DNA of 64,000 nt from an uncultured bacterium (lineage in GTDB: Bacteria > Cyanobacteriota > Vampirovibrionia > Gastranaerophilales > Gastranaerophilaceae): assembly GCA_949283255.1 (NCBI GenBank), contig CASDRS010000014.1:1-64000 (forward strand). The letters are read 5' to 3'. The notes beneath the pieces were generated by a model, which ran no database searches, was not told the origin of the DNA, and saw only the letters and a list, made by a program, of their open reading frames with translations. This document shows positions 8,197 to 16,217 of this stretch, piece by piece (within the stretch, counting starts at the first letter, position 1; every line of letters begins with the position of its first letter). The translations under genes and the position numbers were made by a program.

Positions 8197-8871
8197 ATGA
8201 AAATCAATTTTAACATTTGCAAAACAATAGTCAGATACATAAGCAAAAGCTCAGCTCAAAGTGTTCCAAAAGTTGTACAAAACGTCAACAAACCGCCATT
8301 TTGTAAGCAATATTGGAATTTGAGATTGAATAATAACAACAAGCCTATTTTTCAAAAATCAGTCAGCTTGCATGAAAAATTAAACGGAATTAATCATCAC
8401 TTTATCAGCAGCCCACATCCAAAAGACATGAATTTGCCGGCTCCTAACTGCAAATTAACGCCAAGAAAAATGATTTCTAAAACAGATTTTGAATTTAAAA
8501 TTTTGAAACCACAGGATAAAGAATTAACCGTATACAGATGTATTGGAGAAAAACCTGATTTCTTTCCTGAATACAAACTTTACCAGAAGAGATTAAATAT
8601 CAAAAAAGGTGATATTATCAATATGCGCGAATATGCATACTGCACATCAGACAGATCCTACGCAGAAGTTTACCTGCCTAATAGAAAAGGTATTTTATAT
8701 GAAATAATAATTCCAAAGGGTTCCAGAATTTCTGAAATTGGAGATGGTGTTAATAATGAAGTTGTATTCCCAAGATCATCTAAATTTAAATGCTTAGAGG
8801 TCACAAAAGTCAAAAATGACAAAGATGATTATCTTCACGTTAAACTTGAATACATAAAACCTGAAGAATAA
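8197..8871 (+). CDS. Probable ADP-ribosyltransferase-fold protein (R-S-E class)
   Basis: 224 aa. The first ~95 residues are unknown and basic, with no signal peptide. The C-terminal ~120 residues follow the layout of the ADP-ribosyltransferase exoenzyme family: LTVYRCIG with the NAD-binding Arg114, KKGDII (136-141), YCTSD (148-152) in place of F-STS, an IIPKGS strand (171-176), then NNEVVFPRSSKFK (186-198), which matches the usual E/Q-x-E followed by a LPRGTKF-like strand, with the catalytic Glu at 188. The first residue of the ExE motif is Asn186 rather than Glu or Gln. The gene is solitary, with TATAAT ending only 3 nt before the ATG. It could be a host-directed effector, an interbacterial toxin or a self-modifying enzyme; no immunity gene is adjacent. 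Confidence 0.65.
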   Translation: MKINFNICKTIVRYISKSSAQSVPKVVQNVNKPPFCKQYWNLRLNNNNKPIFQKSVSLHEKLNGINHHFISSPHPKDMNLPAPNCKLTPRKMISKTDFEFKILKPQDKELTVYRCIGEKPDFFPEYKLYQKRLNIKKGDIINMREYAYCTSDRSYAEVYLPNRKGILYEIIIPKGSRISEIGDGVNNEVVFPRSSKFKCLEVTKVKNDKDDYLHVKLEYIKPEE

Positions 8872-8876
8872 ATATT

Positions 8877-8906
8877 AAAAAAAACGGGTTAAAAACCCGC
8901 TTTTTA
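8877..8906. terminator. Bidirectional terminator
   Basis: CGGGTT (8885-8890), AAA loop, AACCCG (8894-8899), with an A-tract on the left and a T-tract on the right. It serves the convergent ends of the ART-like gene (8871) and the ACT-domain gene (8904). Confidence 0.8.
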
Positions 8907-9182
8907 AATACTGTGCATATTATCAACAATCTCTTTTCGCTGAACCCAAACTTCCATTCCGAGTTCTTTTCCGGCCTCTAGCAATGCCTCTTTTATTTCT
9001 TTAAAAGAATAGCTTGAATGTTCTATATTCCCGAGCATAAACATTACAAAATGTCCTTGCATAAGAGTTTGCTTAATATCTTCAATATTAACTTCATACT
9101 GAGCAAGAATTGTAGTTATCTTAGCAACAATTCCCACCTTATCAACACCCTGAACAGTAACAATTATTTGATATTCTGACAT
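8904..9182 (-). CDS. ACT-domain protein (UPF0237/GcvR-like)
   Basis: A single ACT domain of 92 aa. The N-terminal IIVTVQGVDKVGIVAKITTILAQ resembles the UPF0237 / ACT_6 group, small amino-acid-sensing regulators related to GcvR halves. It overlaps the 3' end of the upstream symporter gene by 19 nt, and GGAAGG lies 7 nt before the ATG, so it is translated with the symporter. The pairing with an amino-acid carrier suggests that it senses the imported amino acid, but that is inference from context. It has no DNA-binding domain and no catalytic domain. Confidence 0.85.
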   Translation of the reverse strand: MSEYQIIVTVQGVDKVGIVAKITTILAQYEVNIEDIKQTLMQGHFVMFMLGNIEHSSYSFKEIKEALLEAGKELGMEVWVQRKEIVDNMHSI

Positions 9183-10735
9183 AAGCTACCTTCCTCAGTT
9201 GCAACAGGTTGAGCAACCCAATCTTTTGTAAATAAATTTTTCAAAGCGTGTCTTCTACAATATTCTTTTAAATCCCTCTTAATTTCAGGAGCCAAAATAT
9301 ACATTGTAATCAAGTTAGGAATAGCCATAGCCATCATCATCGCATCAGTCAAATTGATAACTGACTTAGCATTCAAAACAGAACCGATAACAGTAAACAC
9401 GCAAAACGCAATCTGGAAAGATAAAGTTCTTCTCTTACCTTCCCCAACAAGGAAGTTCCACGCCTTCTGAGCATAATAAGCCCAAGATAAAATAGTTGTA
9501 ACAGCAAACAAAACAACGATTACCGCTAAAACATACGGGAACCAAGAAGCGTGAGGAATTGTCTCAAAAGCCTTTGAGGTAAGCTGAATACCGGCAACAC
9601 CATCTACACCTTTATAAGCATCAGTAATAACAATTAAAGTTGCAGTAAGCAAACAGATAAAACCTGTAAATAAAGGTTCAGTCAAAGCAACAAACCCTAA
9701 AGAGATAGGTTCCTTAGTCTGCGCAGTTGCATAAGCGATAGGAGCAGAACCTGTACCTGCTTCGTTTGTTTGTACGGATCTTCTCAACCCTGCGATAATG
9801 ACACTGACAATACCACCGGTATAAATAGCAGAAGGATGAAAAGCTTCTTTCAACACAACTGCAATAGCGTGAGGTAAGTTATGAATATTTACAATTATCA
9901 CTAGTAAACCTGAAACGATATACAAAACGCACATAAACGGAATAACTTTTTCAGCAACTTTTGCAATCTGCTTGATACCACCAATAACAATAGCACCCAG
10001 AATAATTGCCGTAACAAGTCCGACAACCCACATCTTATCACCCATAAAACCGTCTGCACCGCCGGTTACGTTAACAATCTGCTGAGCAGTCTGGTTTATT
10101 TGAATCATATTACCGCCTGCAATACCTGAACCGATACACAAAACAGCAAAGATAACAGACAAAGGCTGACCAAGCCATCTCATTTTCTTTCTTGTCAAAC
10201 CGTGAGCCATATAATGCATAGGGCCACCTGAAATTGAACCGTCAAGGTTAAATCTTCTGTATTTTATAGCAAGTGCAGCTTCTACAAATTTCAAAGCCAT
10301 ACCCAAAAGTGCACCTATAAAAATCCAAAAAACAGCACCAGGACCTGCAATTGAAATTGAAATCGCAACACCTGCGATACTTCCTAACCCAACAGTACCT
10401 GACAAAGCTGTCATTAATGATTGAAGCGGAGAAACTTCACCGCCGCCGCCTTCAGAATCTTTTTTAGCAGGAGTCTTAAGAATATGTAGAGATTCTTTTA
10501 AACCCCAGCCTGTAATACCTCTAAGATAAAAGGTGAAGAACAAACCTCCTATCAGCACCCACAAAACTACGATTGGGATATCAACACCACCAACCCTAAT
10601 CGGGAAGAAAATAACATTTGACACAAAATCCGAAACAGGAGTCAAATGTTTATCCAAAAATGCATCTACACTCATAGCGCTAGCACTTTGCACCGTAAAT
10701 AACATCATAAAAAGTGCCGTTAAAAATTTGTTCAT
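9164..10735 (-). CDS. Sodium:alanine (AGCS family) symporter
   Basis: 523-aa inner-membrane carrier with about 10-11 hydrophobic segments. The amino acid-carrier signature GGGEVSPLQSLMTALSGTVG (about 95-115) and the stretch NEAGTGSAPIAYATAQT are hallmarks of the AGCS (Na+:alanine/glycine symporter) family. The first 20 residues look like a signal peptide (cut after SASA) followed by a short amphipathic piece, so the mature N-terminus would be outside. AAAGGAT precedes the ATG. It forms a two-gene operon with the ACT-domain protein, which overlaps its end. The substrate is probably alanine or glycine by family; the sequence does not decide which. Confidence 0.9.
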   Translation of the reverse strand: MNKFLTALFMMLFTVQSASAMSVDAFLDKHLTPVSDFVSNVIFFPIRVGGVDIPIVVLWVLIGGLFFTFYLRGITGWGLKESLHILKTPAKKDSEGGGGEVSPLQSLMTALSGTVGLGSIAGVAISISIAGPGAVFWIFIGALLGMALKFVEAALAIKYRRFNLDGSISGGPMHYMAHGLTRKKMRWLGQPLSVIFAVLCIGSGIAGGNMIQINQTAQQIVNVTGGADGFMGDKMWVVGLVTAIILGAIVIGGIKQIAKVAEKVIPFMCVLYIVSGLLVIIVNIHNLPHAIAVVLKEAFHPSAIYTGGIVSVIIAGLRRSVQTNEAGTGSAPIAYATAQTKEPISLGFVALTEPLFTGFICLLTATLIVITDAYKGVDGVAGIQLTSKAFETIPHASWFPYVLAVIVVLFAVTTILSWAYYAQKAWNFLVGEGKRRTLSFQIAFCVFTVIGSVLNAKSVINLTDAMMMAMAIPNLITMYILAPEIKRDLKEYCRRHALKNLFTKDWVAQPVATEEGSLCQNIK

Positions 10736-10765
10736 CTAATATCCTTTCGATTCTCTGAAAACTTG

Positions 10766-10780
10766 CCCCTTACTTTGGGG
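10766..10780 (-). terminator. Weak hairpin after uvrC
   Basis: CCCC (10766-10769) and GGGG (10777-10780) form a short stem that, on the minus strand, is followed by CAAGTTTTC. It is a poor terminator at best and could instead be part of the symporter leader. Confidence 0.25.
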
Positions 10781-10841
10781 TAAACCAACGTTACAATAGT
10801 AGCAAAAACAAAGAACAGAATTATTAAATGTAAACAAATAT

Positions 10842-12503
10842 TTACTTTTGAAGCGCCTTTTTCTCACGGAGTTTTCTGTGATAAGTTATAGCAAACCTGT
10901 GAGCCTCATCCCTTATCCTCTGGATAAGATACAACGCTCCGGACTCTCTTGGTAAAAGTATTGATTTTGATTGGTTTGGAAGGAAAACCTCTTCCTGACG
11001 TTTCGCCAAACTTACGAAGTCAATTCCTTCAACGCCAAGCTCCTTAACTATTTGCATAACGCTTGACAATTGTCCCTTACCGCCATCTATGATAATCAAA
11101 TCAGGCTTTGCCCAATTTTTTTCTCCCAAATGACTCAAACGTCTTGTCAAAACTTCTTTCATTGACATAAAATCATCAGGCTTGCCTTCAGTAGACTTAA
11201 TCTTGAATTTCTTATACTCGGACTTTTTAGGCAAACCGTTTATAAAAGTTACCATTGAAGCAACAGTATTGGTACCCTGAATATGAGAAATATCATAACA
11301 TTCCATCCTGTGAGGGAAATTTTTTAATTTCAATTTTTCAGCCAAATATGCACCGATTTCATTAAAATCCTCATTGATTTTAACCATTTTTTTAATTTTT
11401 GCATTATCCAAAACAACTCTTGCATTTTTATCCGCAAGCATCTGAAGCTCTTTACCTTGAGCTGATTTACCGTAACTTATTTTAACTTTCTTGCCTGAGA
11501 TGACATTCAACCACTCTTCATATAAAGCTTTTTCGCCAACAGCCTCAAGCTCGTTTGAAACAATCTTATCCGGAAATTCGAGAGATAGCGTGTTGTAATA
11601 TTCTTTGAAAAATGTCGCAAAAAATTCCGCCCTGTCCTCGGCTTCAACTTCGTAAGTAAAGTCCTTCTTGTCAATAAGCCTTCCTTCTCTAATCATAAGA
11701 ATAACAATCGCAAAAATTCCGTCCTCATTCAGCATAGAAATTATATCTTCATTCAGCTTTGTATTTTCATATACAACTTTTTGCTTTTCAAGAGTTTTCT
11801 TCAAATCAAGATAACTGTCACGGAGTCTGGCGGCCTTTTCATACTGCTCAGAATCAGAATATTTTTGCATCTGTTCTTGAATTTGCTTTAACAACTCGGA
11901 CTGCTTACCCGATAAAAATAGTTCGGCCTGTTTAACTAAATTTTTATATTCCTCAGATGTTACCAAATGCTGACAAGGAGCCATACATCTCCCTATATGG
12001 TAATACAAGCACGGTCTATCCTTGAATTTCGGAGTCTTACACTGCTTCAAAGGAAAAATCTTTTTCAAAAAATCAAGAGTCGAATACATCGCCCTTATAT
12101 CAGTATAAGGACCGTAATATCTACCTTTTTCCGGATTCAAATTCTTTTTACGCACAACCTGAATACGAGGGAAATCCTCATCCGTAATCAAGAAATAAGG
12201 ATACTTCTTGTCATCCTTAAGCAAAATATTATAACGAGGCTTGTGCTTTTTAATAAGATGACTCTCCAAAATAAGAGCTTCGACTTCCGTATTCGTTATA
12301 ATATACTCCATACGCTCAATTTGAGACACCAGCACTTGCACCTTAACACTGTCGTAATGCTTTTTATTAAAATAACTCATTACTCGACGCTTAAGAATTT
12401 TAGCTTTACCAACATAAATAATTTCGTTATCTTTGTTGTAATAAATATAACACCCCGGTAATGACGGTAATAATTTTAATGTTTGTCGCAAACTCTCATT
12501 CAT
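10842..12503 (-). CDS. uvrC: UvrABC excinuclease subunit C, lacking the C-terminal HhH domain
   Basis: Makes both incisions in nucleotide excision repair. The N-terminal GIY-YIG nuclease begins LPGCYIYYNKDNEIIYVGKAK. A Cys-rich stretch (C-KTPKFKDRPCLYYHIGRCMAPC) and a UVR motif (about 200-235) follow, then the RNase H-like 5' nuclease with MECYDISHIQG and DDFMSMKEVLTRR. The protein ends at IRDEAHRFAITYHRKLREKKALQK, exactly where the tandem helix-hairpin-helix domain normally begins; 553 aa against about 600 in E. coli. Only 106 nt separate the stop from the next gene, so the domain is not displaced downstream. I start at ATG 12501-12503: TATAAT lies 6 nt upstream and there is no Shine-Dalgarno site, suggesting a leaderless mRNA. 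Confidence 0.95.
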   Translation of the reverse strand: MNESLRQTLKLLPSLPGCYIYYNKDNEIIYVGKAKILKRRVMSYFNKKHYDSVKVQVLVSQIERMEYIITNTEVEALILESHLIKKHKPRYNILLKDDKKYPYFLITDEDFPRIQVVRKKNLNPEKGRYYGPYTDIRAMYSTLDFLKKIFPLKQCKTPKFKDRPCLYYHIGRCMAPCQHLVTSEEYKNLVKQAELFLSGKQSELLKQIQEQMQKYSDSEQYEKAARLRDSYLDLKKTLEKQKVVYENTKLNEDIISMLNEDGIFAIVILMIREGRLIDKKDFTYEVEAEDRAEFFATFFKEYYNTLSLEFPDKIVSNELEAVGEKALYEEWLNVISGKKVKISYGKSAQGKELQMLADKNARVVLDNAKIKKMVKINEDFNEIGAYLAEKLKLKNFPHRMECYDISHIQGTNTVASMVTFINGLPKKSEYKKFKIKSTEGKPDDFMSMKEVLTRRLSHLGEKNWAKPDLIIIDGGKGQLSSVMQIVKELGVEGIDFVSLAKRQEEVFLPNQSKSILLPRESGALYLIQRIRDEAHRFAITYHRKLREKKALQK

Positions 12504-12509
12504 AGAGAC

Positions 12510-12518
12510 ATTATACCA
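12510..12518 (-). promoter_or_regulatory. Extended -10 promoter giving a leaderless uvrC mRNA
   Basis: On the minus strand TGGTATAAT ends 6 nt before the ATG of uvrC. Transcription would start at or next to the A of the ATG. No Shine-Dalgarno sequence is present. Confidence 0.6.
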
Positions 12519-12658
12519 CAATTAAGCTCATCGATTGTTACAACCATCTTAACATTAGTTTTAAATGTGTATTTTTGTTAATATTTCCAAAATACACGTA
12601 TTTACTGCACTTCTAAAGATTAATACTCTATAAAATATTAATAATATTTCCGTTTTTA

Positions 12659-12687
12659 TAGACAAAACCACAAATGTCATATATAAT
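12659..12687 (+). promoter_or_regulatory. Promoter of the 74-aa gene
   Basis: TAGACA (12659-12664), 17-bp spacer, TATAAT (12682-12687). The expected transcription start near 12694 leaves a leader of about 20 nt before ATG 12715. Confidence 0.65.
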
Positions 12688-12714
12688 AAATTCGGAATTA
12701 AAAATAGAGAAAAG

Positions 12715-12939
12715 ATGAAGGATACAAACTTAAATAACAGAATCAATGTATACAACGAAATATACCAATTGGTATCAGAAGGTAACAGTTACCTACAAGT
12801 AATTAAAGGCTATTGTGAAAACGAGATGGAATCTTCAGAGGCTATAGCAAAGCTTTTTGTCATACTCGACGAAGCGTGTAATATCCACGAAAAACTATAT
12901 GACAAAATAGATGAGCTTATAGCCAGCTTAAATGTATAA
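12715..12939 (+). CDS. Small uncharacterised helical protein
   Basis: 74 aa, acidic, predicted almost wholly alpha-helical, with no membrane segment and no motif I recognise. The support for a real gene is a good sigma-70 promoter (12659-12687), a purine-rich GAGAAAAG just upstream of the ATG, and an in-frame ORF that stops only 12 nt inside the convergent end of prmC. Function is unknown. The heptad-like spacing of Leu/Ile (for example VILDEACNIHEKLYDKIDELI) allows a coiled-coil dimer. Confidence 0.6.
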   Translation: MKDTNLNNRINVYNEIYQLVSEGNSYLQVIKGYCENEMESSEAIAKLFVILDEACNIHEKLYDKIDELIASLNV

Positions 12940-13770
12940 TTTTCCTGAAATTACACGATCAATTTGAGCAAGATCTTTGACTATCTCAATATCGGAAAAA
13001 TGATTTTCTTTCATAATACGAGCCACTCTGTCGGCTTGTTTAAAGCCGAGTTCAAAAAGTAAATAACCTCCCGAGTTTAGAACATTTGGCGCAGCAGTTG
13101 TTATCTTACGATAATACTCCAAACCATCTGTATCATCTGTATACAGAGCTAAATCAGGGTCAAAAGTAACTTCTTTTTGAATCTCGGCCTTTTCTTTTTT
13201 AGGAATATACGGCGGATTGGATACAATAACATCGAATTTTTCACCCGGCTTAACATTAGAAAAAACATCAGATTTTCTAAAAATTGCCTTATTAAAAAGG
13301 TTTAATCTGGAAGCATTATCAAGCGCCGTATTCAAAGCATCTGTAGAAATATCAAGCCCAATAATTTGACAATCAGTGTACTTTGCAATCATACAAGCAA
13401 TACATCCGCTACCGGTACCTACATCCAGAGCCGTTTTAAAATTATTCTTGTTTATAATTTCAATAGCTTTTCTTACTAAAATTTCAGTTTCATCACGAGG
13501 AATAAGTACTGAAGGATTTACTATAAATTTTTCGCCCATAAAATCAGCAAATCCAATTATGTGTTGAATTGGTTCACGCGTTTTAGCTCTCCTGATGGCC
13601 TTTTCTTTAACCACCTCAAGTTTTGAATAATCAAGCTTTTTGCCCATTATAATATCCTTAACACCATATCCGCAAAAATGTTCGATAAGAAGTTTTACCT
13701 CAATATTTGCTTCATTAGGTTCAATTCCCGCATCAGTCAATATTTTCACTATTTCTTGTATATTAGTCAT
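12928..13770 (-). CDS. prmC: Release factor glutamine methyltransferase
   Basis: N5-methylates the GGQ glutamine of RF1/RF2 using S-adenosylmethionine. 280 aa. The N-terminal helical substrate-binding domain is followed by PRDETE (91-96), the SAM-binding DVGTGSG (116-122) and the catalytic NPPY (185-188) that orients the glutamine amide. It starts 2 nt after the stop of the DUF3137 gene, so the two are cotranscribed. prfA, its usual neighbour, is absent. The 3' end overlaps that of the small plus-strand gene by 12 nt. Confidence 0.95.
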   Translation of the reverse strand: MTNIQEIVKILTDAGIEPNEANIEVKLLIEHFCGYGVKDIIMGKKLDYSKLEVVKEKAIRRAKTREPIQHIIGFADFMGEKFIVNPSVLIPRDETEILVRKAIEIINKNNFKTALDVGTGSGCIACMIAKYTDCQIIGLDISTDALNTALDNASRLNLFNKAIFRKSDVFSNVKPGEKFDVIVSNPPYIPKKEKAEIQKEVTFDPDLALYTDDTDGLEYYRKITTAAPNVLNSGGYLLFELGFKQADRVARIMKENHFSDIEIVKDLAQIDRVISGKLYI

Positions 13771-13772
13771 AA

Positions 13773-14726
13773 TTACAACCCTGTATTCTGATATAATTTT
13801 AAATCTTCAATTAATTCAAATATTGAAATTATTTCATTCATAAAAACAGTAAACTGCTTGGTATCTGTCAATGGAGTAACCAAACTGCCCAGAGAAAACA
13901 AATCCTTATTGACAGAAACTCCAAGAAGCAAGCTGTTATTTATAAAGCTACAACAAATATTATCAGAATTAAAGGCTTTTTGGATATTTTTATATCTTTC
14001 CATAAATGCGGTAGTCAAAAGATATCTGGATTCAACCTGATCATTTGAGCTAACATAAAACTTTTTTGAGAAATCAGGATCTTCAAGCTTAACCTCAGAA
14101 TAAGGCGCAGTATTTATAAGAGAACGCCTCTTAACAATTGTATGCCCCGTAAACTTTTTAGGAATATCCAAAGCAATCAGCACACCTTTAAACTCAACAT
14201 GGGTTTGTCTTCTACCCTCAGAATCACGAGTTTCATAGGTTAAAGACGTCTCAAGAATTCTTATCGGCACATTTTTGTAAGAACCTACAAAAGCATCATC
14301 AGACTTCATCTCTTCAAAGTTTGGAAACAGTTTTGAAATTTTTAGCTCCTGAAACCCAATAACATTAGAACAATCCCAAACAAAATCTCCAAAAGCTGGC
14401 ATAAGCAAAGGCATTAAAAGGCCTTTTAATTTCCGTTCAAACCTCTTCTGAAAATATTTGTAAATACTATATGCTATTACACCGGCAAAAACAGCCGCAA
14501 ATATACTGCTATAAGAATAAAATACGACACCATCGTAATCACTATCAGAAGACATAAAAAATATAATAACACCTGCTACGCAAAGAAATGTTAAAACTGA
14601 AACTAAAACAGCATTACGTAACGCTTTTTTTCTCTCTTTTTCATAATCTTTTAAAATTGGAAGAATTTTTGAATGATAAACTTTAGCAAAATTCATTCTA
14701 AATTCGTTAATACTTTTATCCTGCAT
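13773..14726 (-). CDS. DUF3137-like membrane protein
   Basis: 317 aa. An N-terminal amphipathic helix (1-37) is followed by two membrane segments (about 39-56 and 69-87), then a cytoplasmic domain. The pattern FEEMKSDDAFVGSYKNVPIRILETSL and the later FKGVLIALDIPKKFTGHTIV resemble DUF3137 proteins, whose function is not established. There is a Ser/Arg-containing loop (DSEGRRQ) between the two. GGAGG lies in front of the ATG. It is cotranscribed with prmC (2-nt gap), although a functional link is not obvious. Confidence 0.7.
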   Translation of the reverse strand: MQDKSINEFRMNFAKVYHSKILPILKDYEKERKKALRNAVLVSVLTFLCVAGVIIFFMSSDSDYDGVVFYSYSSIFAAVFAGVIAYSIYKYFQKRFERKLKGLLMPLLMPAFGDFVWDCSNVIGFQELKISKLFPNFEEMKSDDAFVGSYKNVPIRILETSLTYETRDSEGRRQTHVEFKGVLIALDIPKKFTGHTIVKRRSLINTAPYSEVKLEDPDFSKKFYVSSNDQVESRYLLTTAFMERYKNIQKAFNSDNICCSFINNSLLLGVSVNKDLFSLGSLVTPLTDTKQFTVFMNEIISIFELIEDLKLYQNTGL

Positions 14727-14825
14727 AGAACCTCCAAAAAACTATTTTAATAAAATATCAAAAAAATTTAATCCACCTAAAACATGACTTAGAGCAAAAC
14801 GCCTTAATATTTTTGTATTACCCAC

Positions 14826-14854
14826 TTGCATAATTTCGAAATATACAGTATAAT
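14826..14854 (+). promoter_or_regulatory. Promoter of the zinc-ribbon gene
   Basis: TTGCAT (14826-14831), 17-bp spacer, TATAAT (14849-14854). Transcription would start near 14861, giving a leader of about 50 nt with AGGAG at 14901-14905. Confidence 0.7.
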
Positions 14855-14913
14855 ACCATAATACGATGGTGTATTATATCATCACACAATTAACTAAATT
14901 AGGAGACACAAAA

Positions 14914-15198
14914 ATGTACCAAGACGAAAAACTCGTATGTGAAGATTGCGGTGCAGAGTTTATTTTCACAGTAGGCGAACAAGAATTTTATGCTGAAAAG
15001 GGCCTTGTAAACAAGCCAAAAAGATGTCCTGAATGCAGAAAAAAACGTAGACAAAACAACAGAAGAAATCGCAGGATGTATGATGCAGTTTGTTCAAAAT
15101 GCGGCGCTCAAACACAAGTTCCGTTCAAGCCTATCCCTGGGAAAGAGGTTTTCTGCAAAGATTGTTTTGTAAAAGAGCAACACCAAGCTGCTGAATAG
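14914..15198 (+). CDS. Double zinc-ribbon protein
   Basis: 94 aa with two Cys clusters. The first, C-ED-C-GAEF with CPEC further on, matches the probable zinc-binding (zf-trcl type) domain. The second, CSKCGAQTQVPFKPIPGKEVFCKDC, matches the short CxxC...VPF.P...G..V.C..C zinc-ribbon found in many bacteria and plants-associated cyanobacterial lines. The middle is very basic (KKRRQNNRRNRR), so RNA or DNA binding is plausible. I start at ATG 14914, 8 nt after AGGAG, rather than at the in-frame ATG 14866. It has its own promoter and terminator and is probably well expressed. Biological role unknown. Confidence 0.8.
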   Translation: MYQDEKLVCEDCGAEFIFTVGEQEFYAEKGLVNKPKRCPECRKKRRQNNRRNRRMYDAVCSKCGAQTQVPFKPIPGKEVFCKDCFVKEQHQAAE

Positions 15199-15226
15199 AT
15201 TTTATAAAGAAAGTACATAAAGCACG

Positions 15227-15263
15227 AAAAGAAGGATCCTTAAACAGGGTTCTTCTTTTTTTT
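15227..15263 (+). terminator. Terminator of the zinc-ribbon gene
   Basis: AAAAGAAGGATCCT (15227-15240), TAAAC loop, AGGGTTCTTCTTTT (15246-15259), then a T-tract. Two G-U pairs. On the other strand it also lies past the end of the 52-aa ORF. Confidence 0.85.
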
Positions 15264-15420
15264 ACTTAAAGTCATTATCATCTTCAATCCATATTACAGT
15301 CAGAGTTATCGGTTTTGCAAAAGGATTGATGGAATATTCATTAAAATTCTTTGATTTAATAATTTTGTCATAGAAATTAACTTTTTCATATAGTTTTTTC
15401 GTGTAAGCAAGTAAATTCAT
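15262..15420 (-). CDS. Putative 52-aa protein
   Basis: A short ORF below the usual length cut-off. ATG at 15418-15420 is preceded by GGAG at an 8-nt spacing; the ORF runs without break to TAA at 15262-15264, which abuts the terminator hairpin. The product begins MNLLAYTKKLYEKVN and ends IEDDNDFK; it is charged and has no membrane helix. Good start context and perfect placement next to a shared terminator argue for a real gene, but I recognise no family. Confidence 0.5.
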   Translation of the reverse strand: MNLLAYTKKLYEKVNFYDKIIKSKNFNEYSINPFAKPITLTVIWIEDDNDFK

Positions 15421-15587
15421 AATTCATTCTCCGGACTATTACCTAAGTATATTATTAGTTTTATTCAATGGATAATAATCCCCAAAAAGTAGATATTTTA
15501 AAAAGAAACATACTCCAATAAGCTAATCCCGATGAGCAATTGATAAACACAATAACAAAACCTAAAATATGCAAAAAAGGAGATGTT

Positions 15588-16166
15588 ATGAATAAAAAAT
15601 TAGAAGGCACAAAGACATTACAAAATTTAATTAACTCATTTGCAGGCGAATCACAAGCTCGAGAAAAATATATGATATACTCAAAAATTGCTAAAAAAGA
15701 AGGCTATGAGCAAATTGCACAAATTTTTCAAGAGACTTCAGAAAATGAATTTGAACACGGCAAATTATTTTTTGAAAAAATAGGTGGTCAATCAATAGGA
15801 CACGTAAATGCAGAGTATCCGTTTGAAACAGGAACAACACTTGAAAATCTTGACAGTGCTATGAGAGGAGAAAATGAAGAATACAGCCATTTGTATTTAA
15901 AATTTGAGAATGAAGCAAAAGAAGAAGGCTTTGACGATATTGCTTTATTATATTCGAATATAAGAACAGTTGAAAAGCACCATTCCGAACGTTATGGAGA
16001 ACTTTTTGAAGTCGTAAAAGAAAATACATTCTTTTCAAAAAACCATGAAACAACTTGGCAATGTCGTAAATGCGGTTATATTGTAAAATCTAAATCAGCA
16101 CCTGAAAAATGTCCGCTCTGCAGCCATCCGAGAGCATATTTCCAGCAAGTTTGTGAAAAATATTAA
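15588..16166 (+). CDS. rbr: Rubrerythrin
   Basis: Non-haem iron peroxidase that protects anaerobes by reducing hydrogen peroxide. 192 aa. The ferritin-like four-helix bundle carries the di-iron ligands Glu21, Glu54 and His57 in the first half and E-E-H-type ligands (EEYSH... and TVEKHHSERY) in the second. The C-terminal rubredoxin-like domain has WQCRKCGY and CPLC for the Fe(SCys)4 centre. ATG 15588 follows AAAGGAG; an upstream in-frame ATG/TTG at 15540 lacks such a site. It is monocistronic. Its presence supports an anaerobic or microaerophilic lifestyle. Confidence 0.95.
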   Translation: MNKKLEGTKTLQNLINSFAGESQAREKYMIYSKIAKKEGYEQIAQIFQETSENEFEHGKLFFEKIGGQSIGHVNAEYPFETGTTLENLDSAMRGENEEYSHLYLKFENEAKEEGFDDIALLYSNIRTVEKHHSERYGELFEVVKENTFFSKNHETTWQCRKCGYIVKSKSAPEKCPLCSHPRAYFQQVCEKY

Positions 16167-16217
16167 ATGTAACAGTATTGGCAATTATAAGTTTTATGTA
16201 ATATAATTATCTATATT

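Noticed and set aside
8188-8199. TATAAT-N3-ATG before the ART-like gene counted as leaderless
   Set aside because: A spacing of 3 nt would start transcription inside the start codon, so it does not fit the N6 class; true promoter or start unresolved.
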